A stretch of 50,817 nt of DNA from Corynebacterium sp. p3-SID1241 (GCA_025144025.1 JALXWS010000019.1:1-50817), one strand, 5' to 3'; shown: positions 8,728 to 18,262, numbered from the stretch's first letter. Translations and numbers: made by a program. The notes: a model not told the origin generated them from the sequence alone.

Positions 8728-9716
8728 TCTTCGATTCCCCTAAAGGCAGCCGTCCCAAAGCCGGACAGCTTTACCTGATGAAAACCACCCTCGGATACAT
8801 CCCCGTCGGTGTGGTCTCCACAGAAGCATTCTTCGGCGCAGCCGCGATGATCCACCCTTATCGGGCAATTGTTTCTGATATCAAAGACACCACGTGGTAC
8901 CCGCTTATTGAAAAGAATGAATTACTTATTCCACCCCTTCAAATCATCAAGAGTGATTTCCGAAAGGGAGGCGATTTTTACTCAGTAAAAGACAAGAATG
9001 CGCCACATCCTGTCCCCTTTGATCGCTACTTTAACTACCGGTCGTCATTTCCATGGTCCCCAGAAGAACAAGCGTTCGTCCCAACTTCAGAAGCACTACC
9101 GACAGACAAGCTCGGAACTTTTATTCCCAAGCATGAAAGGCATATTGAATACACCCTTCATGACACCAATCCTCCCCAAGGCGGAATAGTTGACGAAGCA
9201 CCCGAAGGAGCTTTCTTCATGCCTGCCGGTTTGCACATAGACCTTCATATAGAGTTCGCGCTAGAGGATGCGCTCTGCCACCACGGCCTGATCGACACCC
9301 CGCGGCCCGCCCACCCCGACTTCAGCGACGATCAAGAACAAGGGCAAGACACTATGACTGCTGAATCGCCTCAAGAAAACCAGCCACCATTCCACCTCGC
9401 CGAGATCGACGGCATGACTTCCCTCTTCGCCGCCCAAGACGCCATACCAGAAGAAGTCGTGCGCGTCGTAGGAAAGGCAGGTCACACGCCCAATGGCTAC
9501 TTCCTCGAAAACCTAGCCAAACAGCTGCTGTTGGAATCCAACATCTCCACCGACGACATCGAGTTTGACAGCGAAGCAGGTATGTTCAGCCTCATCGGCA
9601 CCGCCGCCGCCCTGCTACCGCTCCACGACCAACTCACCGATCTGTTTAGCGACACAAACAAGCTGCAGCAAACACTCAAACGAGCCCAAGCGGCAGGCAC
9701 AGACTTCGACGATTAA
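8712..9716 (+). CDS. Two-domain protein with Imm51-like C-terminus
   Basis: The protein has 334 residues; GAGGAAAGAA lies just before the ATG at 8712, inside the end of the previous gene, so the two are translationally coupled. Residues 1-110 form a domain starting KAGQLYLMKTTLGYIPVGVV, which resembles single-domain immunity proteins of the Imm26 sort, but weakly. Residues 215-334 match my memory of Imm51 proteins: an N-G-Y-x-x-E-x-L-A motif, then I-E-F-D-S-E-A-G-M-F, then a helical end. The DNA changes composition at about 9250, AT-rich before and GC-rich after, so this may be a fusion of two genes of different history. An internal in-frame ATG at 9354 could start a stand-alone 120-residue Imm51-like protein. 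No toxin gene is visible nearby. Confidence 0.7.
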   Translation: MALKLVFDSPKGSRPKAGQLYLMKTTLGYIPVGVVSTEAFFGAAAMIHPYRAIVSDIKDTTWYPLIEKNELLIPPLQIIKSDFRKGGDFYSVKDKNAPHPVPFDRYFNYRSSFPWSPEEQAFVPTSEALPTDKLGTFIPKHERHIEYTLHDTNPPQGGIVDEAPEGAFFMPAGLHIDLHIEFALEDALCHHGLIDTPRPAHPDFSDDQEQGQDTMTAESPQENQPPFHLAEIDGMTSLFAAQDAIPEEVVRVVGKAGHTPNGYFLENLAKQLLLESNISTDDIEFDSEAGMFSLIGTAAALLPLHDQLTDLFSDTNKLQQTLKRAQAAGTDFDD

Positions 9717-9774
9717 AAACGAAGATTCTCGCTTCCTGCTGCCTGCTCCACTGAAACGAACCCGCGAGCTGAAG

Positions 9775-10188
9775 CTAGAGCTTAACCATCGGCTCCCAGC
9801 CGAATGGGATGTGATCAGAGTCCACAATCTTGCGGCCGAACGGAAAGCAGGTCACCGGGATCATCTTCAGGTTGGCCAGCGCGGCTGGGATGCCCACGAT
9901 GGTCACTACCTGTGCCGCCGCGGTGGTGACGTGGCCAATGGCCAGCCACAGGCCGGCGACCACGAACCAGACGACATTGGAGAAGGTGGACATGGAGCCG
10001 CTTCCCTTCACCGGCTGCACCACCGAACGGCCAAATGGCCACAGGGCGAAATTAGCCATGCGGAACGACGCCACGCCCGCTGGAATGGTGACGATGAAGA
10101 TGCAGGCGATAATGCCGAAGATGAAGTAGGCAAGGGCTAGGAGGAACCCGCCGGTGATGAACCAAACGATGTTAAGAAAGGTACGCAT
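9775..10188 (-). CDS. YccF-domain inner membrane protein
   Basis: Small membrane protein of 137 residues with two repeated YccF units: each has a hydrophobic helix, a short turn with a Gly-Ile-Pro or Ile-Pro-Ala-Gly motif, and a conserved Pro-Phe-Gly-Arg-x-[VI] end (WPFGRSVV, FPFGRKIV). Function is unknown in all bacteria. The ATG at 10188 was chosen; a GTG three codons upstream at 10197 is also possible. It follows nei on the same strand after a 24-base gap and could be part of the lhr-nei transcript. Confidence 0.8.
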   Translation of the reverse strand: MRTFLNIVWFITGGFLLALAYFIFGIIACIFIVTIPAGVASFRMANFALWPFGRSVVQPVKGSGSMSTFSNVVWFVVAGLWLAIGHVTTAAAQVVTIVGIPAALANLKMIPVTCFPFGRKIVDSDHIPFGWEPMVKL

Positions 10189-10212
10189 GTCCCCCACACT
10201 AGCGCGGTCGTC

Positions 10213-11031
10213 TTACTGCGCGGGGTGAAGTGGCTGGCAATGCGGGCACCACCAGATGATGCGCTCGAGTTCGCCTTCGTCGCCGCCCTGGTCCACACCG
10301 CCGAGCGCACCCTTGGTGATGAACATGCCACAGCGACGACAGCGCTTGCGGTTGCGCCCGAAGACATAGGTGGTCTCCCCGGCGCGGCGCACGCCGGTGG
10401 TCACGCGCACCGGGGAGGTGCGGTTGGCCCACATGATGCGCCGAGAGATGTCGAGTATGCGGGCGGTATCGACCTCGGCTACTGGAGTGGCGGGATGCAC
10501 GCCGGCCAAGAAACAGGCCTCGGCGCGGTATTCATTGCCGATCCCCGCAACGACTTTTTGGTCTAGCAGCGCCGCTCCGATGGCTCGCTGCGGCCGGGAG
10601 TTAAGCCGGCGCAGGGCCTCCTCGCGGTCCCAGTCGGAGTCGAGAATATCCGGGCCGAGGTGAGCGATGCGCTGGTGGTAGTGGTCGGCGGGATAGATAT
10701 CCACAAAGCCCAGCTGGTGGCCAACGACCTCGATATCGCGCGGGGAGTTGGCCAGCTGCAGCACGATGCGGGCGGTATGCCCAGGCCTGCGCCAACGATC
10801 GCCTGCGTAATGGATGGCCCAAGTGCCTTCCATTTTGAGGTGGGTGTGCACGATGGTCTGGTCGAATTGCATGAAGAGGTGCTTGCCATAGGGCCAGACG
10901 CGCTCGCACACCATGCCGTCTAGGTGAACGGTGGCATAACGTGGCACGCGCACGGAGCAGCCGGTGACTTCGCGGCCGGTCATGAACTGCAGGCGGTTGG
11001 ATAGCTGCAGGACGGAATCACCTTCGGGCAT
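10213..11031 (-). CDS. nei2: Nei-type (endonuclease VIII family) DNA glycosylase
   Basis: Base-excision repair enzyme that removes oxidised pyrimidines and nicks the site. The 272-residue protein begins MPEGDSV: after Met removal, Pro2 is the Schiff-base nucleophile and Glu3 the acid, as in all Fpg/Nei proteins. A helix-two-turn-helix lies near KVVAGIGNEYRAEACF. The C-terminal zinc finger has Cys-x2-Cys (CRRC) and a second Cys-x2-Cys (CPHC), spaced more widely than in Fpg. An AGGAGG ribosome site precedes the start, 18 bases after the lhr stop, so the two repair genes are probably cotranscribed. The Nei2 subfamily assignment is by resemblance to mycobacterial Nei2. Confidence 0.88.
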   Translation of the reverse strand: MPEGDSVLQLSNRLQFMTGREVTGCSVRVPRYATVHLDGMVCERVWPYGKHLFMQFDQTIVHTHLKMEGTWAIHYAGDRWRRPGHTARIVLQLANSPRDIEVVGHQLGFVDIYPADHYHQRIAHLGPDILDSDWDREEALRRLNSRPQRAIGAALLDQKVVAGIGNEYRAEACFLAGVHPATPVAEVDTARILDISRRIMWANRTSPVRVTTGVRRAGETTYVFGRNRKRCRRCGMFITKGALGGVDQGGDEGELERIIWWCPHCQPLHPAQ

Positions 11032-11049
11032 AACACCTCCTGTGGATCT

Positions 11050-14000
11050 TTAGCGGCGGTACCCGCCGCGCGGGCGGAAACCACCATTATTGCGCGGAGC
11101 GGGCGGCGGATCATCAAAGCTGAGCTCTTCGATGGCCTCGGAGGCCCGGCGTCCTGCGCGCGGGGTGCGCGGAGCGGCGGCGCGGGCGGAGATACGCACG
11201 CCCTTAGGCGTAATCCCGGCGCCGGCGTCGCGCAGGTGGGCCGCCGCATCGGTCTTATGGATGGGGCTGCCATTGCACTTTTCGACGACCAATGGGGACA
11301 ACGCTCCCCTCGCCACCATGTCCGTGAGCGCGGAAACCAAGCGGGGATATACCTCGGCGGGGTCGATGCCATCGGGCAGCGATTCGATAAAGGTGGTGAG
11401 GGTTTTGCCGCCGCGGGTGAGGTGGGCGATGGGTAGGCCGTCGATAAGCACCACCAGCGCACCGGCCGAACGGGTGGGCCCGCCGGTGGCTTTGCCGTCG
11501 GCGTCGTCGCGCTGCGGCCACGGCAGGGCCGCGCCGTATGGGTTGGCCGGGTCGCAGGCGGCGAGCACAAAGGTCTCGGGCTCGGTGGTGCCAGACGGCC
11601 AGCCGGTGACATCCGGGGAATCGGCCAGCCCACGCAGGCGGTCAATGATGGCGGGCGTGGAAAATTGCGCAGCGCCGAGGCCGTCAATGACGTAGCCGCG
11701 CATGGCCTTGCCGGATTCCTCAAAACCGGAAAGCACCTTATAGGCCAGCGCGAAACCGCCGAGCACATCCTCAGCTACGACAGAGCCGCGGGTGAGCACG
11801 CCGTAGCGGTCGAGCCAGGCCTCGCCGTGGGCGACGGACCGTGAGGTGGCATCGGCGGCGGCGGAGACCGCGAGGGACCACCGCCCCATGACATCGGGCG
11901 GGGTCCCCGCGCCCGCGGCGTTCTGCGCCTGTGCGAAGGAGGTGCGACCCATGCGCAGGCGGGAACGTGTAGGCCGGCGCTTCGAGCGATGCGCGGTGCG
12001 GCCCGAGCGCGAGCCGCCGGAAGACAGTCGGGTGCGAATAGGCGCGAAAGAATCGGGACTCACCAGGCCCATCTCCACTAACCCCCAGAGGGCCTCGCGG
12101 GTCTCCTCGGTGGTACCGGGGGCCTCGGCGGCAATATCAGCAAAGAGGAAGCCGCCGCCGCGGCCCAGGACATCGAGGATGGAGCGCTGCACCATGCTGA
12201 CGCCCTCGGCATCCGTTTCCGGGGCGAGTTGAGCAGCATAGTCTGAGGGCAACAGCATGATCCAGGGGTCGGCCGCGCCGGCCTTGCCAGCACCCACAAT
12301 GAGCACCTCGCCATTGGAAGTGAGCTCATCGAGCATGGTGGGTGAATAATCGCCCACCCGGGCGGGCAGGATGAGCGATTCCCACGCAGAGGCGGGCAGG
12401 CGCACCCCGGCGAGCTGCTCGATGACGGAAAAGACGCCATCGGCACCGCGCAGGGCCGGGCGCTTTCCAGCCGGTGCGATGCTATGCCACTCCGGCAAGA
12501 AGCGGGCGAGGGTAGCGCCCGACACCGGCTCGGTAGCAGCCCGCGCGGCGGCGAGCGAGCGGGAGCGAATCGTCTTCAGCACCGCTGCGGCGCAGTATTC
12601 CTGCTCCTCCACCCCCTGGCGGTAGCGGCCTTCTACTACCCCATCAAGCGCGCCGAGGACGGTGTGCGCGGCGGAGACGGAAATGCCGAAGGCTGCGGTG
12701 AGATCGCGCAGCACAAACGGTCCGCGGGTGCGCGCCCAGCGCGAGACCAGCTGCGGCAAGGCATCGGAAATGGTGGCCACTTGGGCGGGGATGCCGGGAG
12801 GAATGGGGATACCCAGGGCGTCGCGAAGCAGGGGTGCGTCCTGGGCCTGGGCTAGGTGCTCGCGGCCGCCAATGCGCACGCGCATAATCCGGGTGCCCAG
12901 TTTGTCCAGGGCGGAGAGAGGAACGTCGGTGTGCTCGCCCAGCTCGTCCACGGGAATCGGACCGAGCACGCGCAGCACGTCCGCCACCTCTTCCGTGGTG
13001 CGGGCCCGGCGCGAAGGATCGGTGCGCTGCAACTGGGCATGGACCTCGGCGATGATCTCCGGATCGAGCAGCTCGCGCAGCTCCACCGTGCCCAGCAGCT
13101 TGGCTAAAAGCGCTGGGTCGAGGGCCAAGGCGGCCGCGCGCTTTTCTGCTAACGGGGAATCGCCCTCGTACATGAATGCGCCGGTGTAGTTAAATAGCAG
13201 CGAAGAGGCAAAGGGCGAAGGTTGCTCGGTGGTGACCTCCGCGATGCGGATGCGGCGGTGGCCAAGCTCCCGCATGACCTCCGTAAGCGCGGGAACATCG
13301 TAGACGTCCTGGACGCACTCGCGCACCGTCTCCAAGATGATGGGAAAGGACGGGTACTTGCGGGCGACGTCCAAAAGCTGCTCGGCGCGCTGGCGCTGCT
13401 GCCACAGCGGCGCGCGCTTGCCGGGATTGTGCCGAGGCAATAACAACGCACGCGCCGCGCACTCGCGGAACCGGGAGGCAAAGAGCGCGGAATTGCCCAC
13501 TTGCTCGGCCACGATATCGGCGATCTCATCGGCGTCGAAGGCGAAGATGGACCCATCGGGCTCGGATTCTGCTTCCGGCAGGCGCAGCACGATGCCGTCA
13601 TCACCGGCCACGGCCTGCGGATCCATGCCAGTGCGCTCGCCTACCCGGGCACCTACCGCAAGCGCCCACGCGGAGTTGACCGGCCGGCCAAACGGGGTAT
13701 GCAGCACTACGCGCCAATCGCCTAGCTCATCGCGGAAGCGCTCAAGCACCAACGTCTTTTCATCCGGGATGACACCAGTGGCCTCATTTTGCTCCTGCAA
13801 ATAGGCCACGATATTGGAGCGCGCATGATCATCGGCATCTGCAATGATCTCCGGCGAGGAAAAGACCTCGCGGCGATACTCACCTAGCGCCTTGCCCAAC
13901 TCATAGGGTCGGCCCGCGCCATCACCATTCCAAAACGGTAGGCGCCCGGTATGCCCCGGCGCGGGCGTGACCAACACCTGGTCGCGAGTGATGTCCTCGA

Positions 14001-15849
14001 TGCGCCAACTGGTAGCGCCCAGGGTAAACACATCACCCACCCGGGACTCGTAGACCATCTCCTCATCCAGCTCACCCACCCGGCGCGGGGCGCCCGCGGA
14101 GCCCTCACCGGCGCCGGTGTAGAGGAATACGCCAAACATTCCCCTATCCGGAATCGTGCCGCCACTGGTCACGGCCACGCGCTGGGCGCCAGGCCGCGCG
14201 GTCATCACTCCCGTCACGCGGTCATAGACCACGCGGGGCTTGAGCTCGGCAAAGTCCGTGGACGGGTACACGCCGCTGACTAGATCCAGCACGGAGTCAT
14301 AGACCTCCCGCGCCAGATCGCGATAGGGCCAGGCCCGGCGGACCATCTCGTACCACTCATCGGCATCGAGCCCGTCCTCGCCGGCCGCGGCCACGGCCGC
14401 CACCGTCTGCTGCGCCAGCACGTCCAGCGGGTTGCGCGGGGTATGCATTTCCTCGATGAGGCCTGCGCGCATGCGCGATACCGTCAGCGTGGACTGCACC
14501 AGATCCGCGCGGTGCTTGGGATAAAAGGAGCCATGCGATACCGCGCCCACAAAGTGCCCGGCGCGGCCCACTCGCTGCAGACCGGAGGCCACCGAGGGCG
14601 GCGATTCCACCTGCACCACCAGTTCCACGGCCCCCATATCGATGCCCAGCTCCAGCGAGCTGGTGGCCACCACGGCCTTGAGCGTGCCCTCTTTCAGCAT
14701 GGTTTCTGTCATGGCGCGTTCATCCTTAGACACCGAGCCGTGGTGGGCGCGGGCGATGACGGCCGGGGCCTTGCCGGCGACGTCGACCTGCTTCATCAGC
14801 TGGGCTGGGTCCCGGCGAGTCTCGGGCGAGAGCGATTCCGGATCGTGCTCTTGCGCATAGAGCTCATTGAGCCGGCTGGTCAGCCGCTCTGCCGTGCGCC
14901 GAGAGTTGACAAATACCAGCGTGGAGCGATGCGCCATGATTTCCGTATAGAGGTCATCCTCAATAAACGGCCAGATGGACTTGGCCGTGGGCAGCGCGGA
15001 CTCATCCACGGAAGAAGAGCTGATGCCAATCGCATCATCCACCGTCATCTCCCCAATGGTGGAGCCTTGCTCCGGCGTGGGGAGATCGGACATATCCTCC
15101 ACCGGCACGTGCACGTCCAGCTGCCACTTCTTCTCCGCGGCCGGCGCCACAATTTCTACTGGCCGGTTGCCGCCCAAGAAGTTTGATACCGCAGACAATG
15201 GCCGCACGGTGGCGGAAAGTCCAATGCGCTGGAAGTCTCCTGCCACCTGCTGTAGGCGCTCCAAGGTCAGCGCCAGGTGCACGCCGCGCTTGGTGCCGGC
15301 TAGGGCATGGATCTCATCGATGATGACGGTATCCACCGTCTTTAAAATCCCCGCTGCCTTGGAGGTCAGCATCAAATAGGCAGACTCCGGGGTGGTAATC
15401 AAAATATCCGGCGGCTTGCGCACCTGCCGCGTACGCTCGGCTGACGGTGTATCGCCCGAGCGCACGCCTACCGAAATATCCGGCACGTCCAGCCCTAGGT
15501 TCTCCGCGGTGCGCGCAATGCCGGTCAGTGGGGCGCGCAGGTTATTTTCCACGTCCACACCCAGCGCCTTGAGCGGCGAGATATACAGCACCTTCACCCC
15601 AGCGGCGGATCCCGTGGTCCCTGAGCCCACCGGCAGCGCCAGCTGGCCTTCGCGCTCAACCAAATTATTCAGTGCCCACAAGAACGCGGCAAGCGTTTTA
15701 CCGGAGCCAGTGGGGGCAACGACAAGGGCGTGCTCACCGCGGGAAATCTTCTCCCAGGCCTGCGCCTGCACGGCGGTAGGAGCAGCAAATACATCCTGAA
15801 ACCACTGCGCTACTTGGGGCCGGAAGCGGTCGAGGATGTTTTCTGGCAT
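11050..15849 (-). CDS. lhr: Large DNA/RNA helicase Lhr
   Basis: Superfamily 2 3'-5' helicase of about 1,599 residues, the founding Lhr type known from mycobacteria and induced by DNA damage there. Residues 1-480 hold the two RecA-like domains: Walker A APTGSGKT at 45-52, motif II DEIHAL, and motif VI QRVGRAGH. A winged helix and the Lhr-specific DUF domain follow, then the long C-terminal region of repeated winged helices typical of full-length Lhr. The tail is Arg/Gly/Pro-rich. Start: ATG at 15849 has TAGAGT 6 bases upstream on its strand and no ribosome site, so it is a candidate leaderless gene; a GTG two codons upstream is an alternative. It is divergent from cysQ across 35 bases. Confidence 0.95.
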   Translation of the reverse strand: MPENILDRFRPQVAQWFQDVFAAPTAVQAQAWEKISRGEHALVVAPTGSGKTLAAFLWALNNLVEREGQLALPVGSGTTGSAAGVKVLYISPLKALGVDVENNLRAPLTGIARTAENLGLDVPDISVGVRSGDTPSAERTRQVRKPPDILITTPESAYLMLTSKAAGILKTVDTVIIDEIHALAGTKRGVHLALTLERLQQVAGDFQRIGLSATVRPLSAVSNFLGGNRPVEIVAPAAEKKWQLDVHVPVEDMSDLPTPEQGSTIGEMTVDDAIGISSSSVDESALPTAKSIWPFIEDDLYTEIMAHRSTLVFVNSRRTAERLTSRLNELYAQEHDPESLSPETRRDPAQLMKQVDVAGKAPAVIARAHHGSVSKDERAMTETMLKEGTLKAVVATSSLELGIDMGAVELVVQVESPPSVASGLQRVGRAGHFVGAVSHGSFYPKHRADLVQSTLTVSRMRAGLIEEMHTPRNPLDVLAQQTVAAVAAAGEDGLDADEWYEMVRRAWPYRDLAREVYDSVLDLVSGVYPSTDFAELKPRVVYDRVTGVMTARPGAQRVAVTSGGTIPDRGMFGVFLYTGAGEGSAGAPRRVGELDEEMVYESRVGDVFTLGATSWRIEDITRDQVLVTPAPGHTGRLPFWNGDGAGRPYELGKALGEYRREVFSSPEIIADADDHARSNIVAYLQEQNEATGVIPDEKTLVLERFRDELGDWRVVLHTPFGRPVNSAWALAVGARVGERTGMDPQAVAGDDGIVLRLPEAESEPDGSIFAFDADEIADIVAEQVGNSALFASRFRECAARALLLPRHNPGKRAPLWQQRQRAEQLLDVARKYPSFPIILETVRECVQDVYDVPALTEVMRELGHRRIRIAEVTTEQPSPFASSLLFNYTGAFMYEGDSPLAEKRAAALALDPALLAKLLGTVELRELLDPEIIAEVHAQLQRTDPSRRARTTEEVADVLRVLGPIPVDELGEHTDVPLSALDKLGTRIMRVRIGGREHLAQAQDAPLLRDALGIPIPPGIPAQVATISDALPQLVSRWARTRGPFVLRDLTAAFGISVSAAHTVLGALDGVVEGRYRQGVEEQEYCAAAVLKTIRSRSLAAARAATEPVSGATLARFLPEWHSIAPAGKRPALRGADGVFSVIEQLAGVRLPASAWESLILPARVGDYSPTMLDELTSNGEVLIVGAGKAGAADPWIMLLPSDYAAQLAPETDAEGVSMVQRSILDVLGRGGGFLFADIAAEAPGTTEETREALWGLVEMGLVSPDSFAPIRTRLSSGGSRSGRTAHRSKRRPTRSRLRMGRTSFAQAQNAAGAGTPPDVMGRWSLAVSAAADATSRSVAHGEAWLDRYGVLTRGSVVAEDVLGGFALAYKVLSGFEESGKAMRGYVIDGLGAAQFSTPAIIDRLRGLADSPDVTGWPSGTTEPETFVLAACDPANPYGAALPWPQRDDADGKATGGPTRSAGALVVLIDGLPIAHLTRGGKTLTTFIESLPDGIDPAEVYPRLVSALTDMVARGALSPLVVEKCNGSPIHKTDAAAHLRDAGAGITPKGVRISARAAAPRTPRAGRRASEAIEELSFDDPPPAPRNNGGFRPRGGYRR

Positions 15850-15884
15850 GCCCACACTCTAGTCCGCGTTGTAATGTGGGCACC

Positions 15885-16643
15885 ATGACCGTCGAGATTT
15901 CTGATTCCCGCCTGACCAATTCCCTCGCCCAGGGCTGCGGTGAGATCCTGAAAGGCGTGCGCAACGGGGGCCTGCTACGGGGCCTTTCGCTTGGCGACGC
16001 CGGCGATGAAGCCGCCCAAGAATGGATCGCCCGCGTGCTTGAACAGCACCGCCCCCAGGACGGCATGCTCTCTGAGGAGGCTTCCGATGATCTTGCCCGC
16101 CTGAAGAAGGACCGCGTGTGGATCGTGGACCCGCTCGACGGCACCAAGGAATTTGCCACCGGCCGCCAAGACTGGGCCGTACACATCGCCCTAGTAGAAA
16201 ACGGCATCCCCATCCACGCGGCGGTGGGCCTGCCGGACAAGGGCGTAACCTTCAAATCCTCGGACGTACGCGCGGTCACCGGCCCGCTGTCCAAGAAGTT
16301 CGTGATCTCCCGCAACCGCCCGCCCAAGGTAGCTAGCTACATTGCGGAAAAGATGGGCTATGAAACCGTAGGCGTCGGCTCCGCGGGTGCTAAGGCCATG
16401 CACGTGCTGCTCGGTGATTTTGACGGTTATATCCACGCCGGCGGCCAGTACGAGTGGGATCAGGCCGCCCCGGTGGGCGTCGCCCAAGCCTCCGGTCTGC
16501 ACTGCTGCCGCCTCGACGGCTCCGAGATCCGCTTCAATAATGAAGACACCTTCATCCCGGATATCCTCATCTGCCGCCCCGAGCTCAAGGATGAGATCTT
16601 GGAACACGCCCAGGCCTTTGCCGCGGAGCACGGCGGATTCTAA
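15885..16643 (+). CDS. cysQ: 3'(2'),5'-bisphosphate nucleotidase CysQ
   Basis: Inositol-monophosphatase superfamily enzyme expected to hydrolyse PAP, the by-product of sulfate activation. The 252-residue protein has the metal-binding motifs: [11 protein letters not shown] in SEEASDD, and the central [12 protein letters not shown] motif, followed by the C-terminal [14 protein letters not shown] motif. The ATG at 15885 is preceded by TAATGT ending 7 bases upstream and lacks a ribosome site, so the transcript is probably leaderless. Its stop lies 4 bases before the thyA start, so it leads a four-gene operon. A HisN-type histidinol-phosphatase or generic IMPase role is less likely given the [11 protein letters not shown] pattern. 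Confidence 0.85.
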   Translation: MTVEISDSRLTNSLAQGCGEILKGVRNGGLLRGLSLGDAGDEAAQEWIARVLEQHRPQDGMLSEEASDDLARLKKDRVWIVDPLDGTKEFATGRQDWAVHIALVENGIPIHAAVGLPDKGVTFKSSDVRAVTGPLSKKFVISRNRPPKVASYIAEKMGYETVGVGSAGAKAMHVLLGDFDGYIHAGGQYEWDQAAPVGVAQASGLHCCRLDGSEIRFNNEDTFIPDILICRPELKDEILEHAQAFAAEHGGF

Positions 16644-16647
16644 ACTA

Positions 16648-17451
16648 ATGCGCATGATTGAGACCCCGTATGAGGATCTGCTGAAGAAGGTCCTAGAGAC
16701 CGGCACCCCCAAAGGCGATCGCACCGGCACCGGCACGCGCTCCATCTTTGGTGCGCAGCTGCGCTATAACCTGGCCGAGTCCTTCCCACTGCTGACCACC
16801 AAGAAGGTCTACTTCCATGCGGTGTTGGGCGAGCTGTTGTGGTTCCTCAAGGGCGAGTCCAATATCAAGTTCCTGCAGGACAACAAAGTCCGCATCTGGA
16901 ACGAATGGGCGGATGAGAACGGCGAGCTGGGCCCGGTCTACGGCGTGCAGTGGCGCTCTTGGCCTACCCCGGATGGCCAGCACATTGATCAAATCCAGCA
17001 GGCGCTCGACACCCTGAAGAATAACCCGGATTCCCGCCGCAATCTGGTCTCTGCATGGAACGTCGCGGAGCTCGACCAAATGGCTCTGATGCCCTGCCAC
17101 TTGCTCTTCCAGCTCTACGTAGCCGATGGCACCTTATCCATGCAGGTCTACCAGCGCTCGGCCGATATGTTCCTCGGCGTTCCTTTCAATATCGCCTCCT
17201 ATGCGGCACTGACCCACATGTTTGCCCAGCAGGCCGGCCTCAAGGTGGGCGAGCTCATCTGGACCGGCGGCGATTGCCATATTTATAACGACCACGTGGA
17301 GCAGGTCAAAGAGCAGCTTTCTCGCGAGCCGCGCCCCTACCCGCAACTCAACCTTCACAAGGCGGAAGACATGTTCTCCTATGACTTCGCCGATTTTGAG
17401 ATTGAAGGCTACGACCCCCACCCCACCATCAAGGCGCAGGTGTCCGTTTAA
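16648..17451 (+). CDS. thyA: Thymidylate synthase (ThyA)
   Basis: Methylates dUMP to dTMP using methylene-tetrahydrofolate, releasing dihydrofolate. The ATG at 16648 gives 267 residues, the normal ThyA length; a second ATG two codons later is an alternative start. Visible motifs: [12 protein letters not shown] near the N-terminus, the RVIWDEWA-like segment ([18 protein letters not shown]), catalytic C150 in [11 protein letters not shown], the [15 protein letters not shown] dUMP/folate stretch, and HIYNDHVEQ. Its stop overlaps the start of folA by one base (TAATG), so the enzyme that makes dihydrofolate is coupled to the one that recycles it. Confidence 0.97.
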   Translation: MRMIETPYEDLLKKVLETGTPKGDRTGTGTRSIFGAQLRYNLAESFPLLTTKKVYFHAVLGELLWFLKGESNIKFLQDNKVRIWNEWADENGELGPVYGVQWRSWPTPDGQHIDQIQQALDTLKNNPDSRRNLVSAWNVAELDQMALMPCHLLFQLYVADGTLSMQVYQRSADMFLGVPFNIASYAALTHMFAQQAGLKVGELIWTGGDCHIYNDHVEQVKEQLSREPRPYPQLNLHKAEDMFSYDFADFEIEGYDPHPTIKAQVSV

Positions 17452-17981
17452 TGTTGGGCGCAATCTGGGCGCAGTCCCTGGACGGCATCATTGGCGATGG
17501 CGAGCAGATGCCCTGGCACGTGCCGGAGGATCTCAAGCACTTTAAGGACGTGACCATGGGCGCGCCGGTCATTATGGGCCGCAAGACTTGGGAGTCCCTG
17601 AACCCCAAGTTCCGCCCGCTTCCCGGACGCGAGAACTACGTGCTCTCCTCCCGCACCCCCGGCCACTGGTCCGCCGGCGCCCAAGTCCTCACCGAAATGC
17701 CCTCGCTTTCCGACGCCTGGGTTATCGGCGGTGGCCAAATCTACACCGCCACCTTGGACCAGGTGGACCGCATTGAGGTCACCCTCATGGGCGTTAATAT
17801 CGGTAGCACCTACGGCGATAAATCGATCTACGCCCCGTCCATCCCTGATGAGTTTGGACTTGCCCACAGTACCGACTGGCTCACCTCCGCAAAGGGCCAC
17901 CTCGCGCTGCCGGACCAAGAGGCCAGCGACCTTCCCATCAAATACCGCTTTTTAACCTACGACCGAAAGGATGCAGCCTAA
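17451..17981 (+). CDS. folA: Dihydrofolate reductase
   Basis: Reduces dihydrofolate to tetrahydrofolate with NADPH; target of trimethoprim. The 176-residue protein has the Met20-loop region (IIGDGEQMPWHVPEDLKHFK, with the active-site acid in PEDL), the GRKTWESL motif, LPGRENYVLS and the WVIGGGQIYTA NADPH motif. It is translationally coupled to thyA upstream and to the mycoredoxin gene downstream through one-base TAATG overlaps. Confidence 0.96.
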   Translation: MLGAIWAQSLDGIIGDGEQMPWHVPEDLKHFKDVTMGAPVIMGRKTWESLNPKFRPLPGRENYVLSSRTPGHWSAGAQVLTEMPSLSDAWVIGGGQIYTATLDQVDRIEVTLMGVNIGSTYGDKSIYAPSIPDEFGLAHSTDWLTSAKGHLALPDQEASDLPIKYRFLTYDRKDAA

Positions 17982-18262
17982 TGACTGTACAAACCCCCGA
18001 AACCACCGCTGACGTCACCATCTTCTACGCCGACTGGTGTCCGTTCTGCGCCAAGCTCATCAAGAACTTGGACCGCACCGAAACCCCATACGCGCTTGTC
18101 GACGTCGAGGGTGACAACACCGAAGACATCAACGCCTGGATCGAATCCGTCAACGACGGCAACCGCATCATCCCCACCGTCTTGTACTCCGACGGCACCC
18201 ACGAGACCAACCCACCGGCCTCCTCCGTGCGCAATAAGCAGAAGGAATTGGCCGAAAGCTAA
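17981..18262 (+). CDS. mrx1: Glutaredoxin-fold mycoredoxin
   Basis: Thioredoxin-fold protein of 93 residues. The active site is C20-P-F-C23 in DWCPFC, and the cis-Pro lies in IIPTVLY, followed by the NPP-SSVRNKQKEL end. In actinobacteria proteins of this size and pattern are mycoredoxins that reduce mycothiol mixed disulfides, usually with CPYC or CGYC; CPFC is a mild variant. It is the last gene of cysQ-thyA-folA-mrx and overlaps folA by one base. A weak GC hairpin without a T-run at about 18268-18287 follows. The mrx1 label is by resemblance; mycothiol specificity cannot be read directly. Confidence 0.82.
   Translation: MTVQTPETTADVTIFYADWCPFCAKLIKNLDRTETPYALVDVEGDNTEDINAWIESVNDGNRIIPTVLYSDGTHETNPPASSVRNKQKELAES

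Noticed and set aside
14443..15186. 247-residue plus-strand ORF opposite lhr
   Set aside because: Histidine/arginine-rich shadow of lhr, with no family resemblance.
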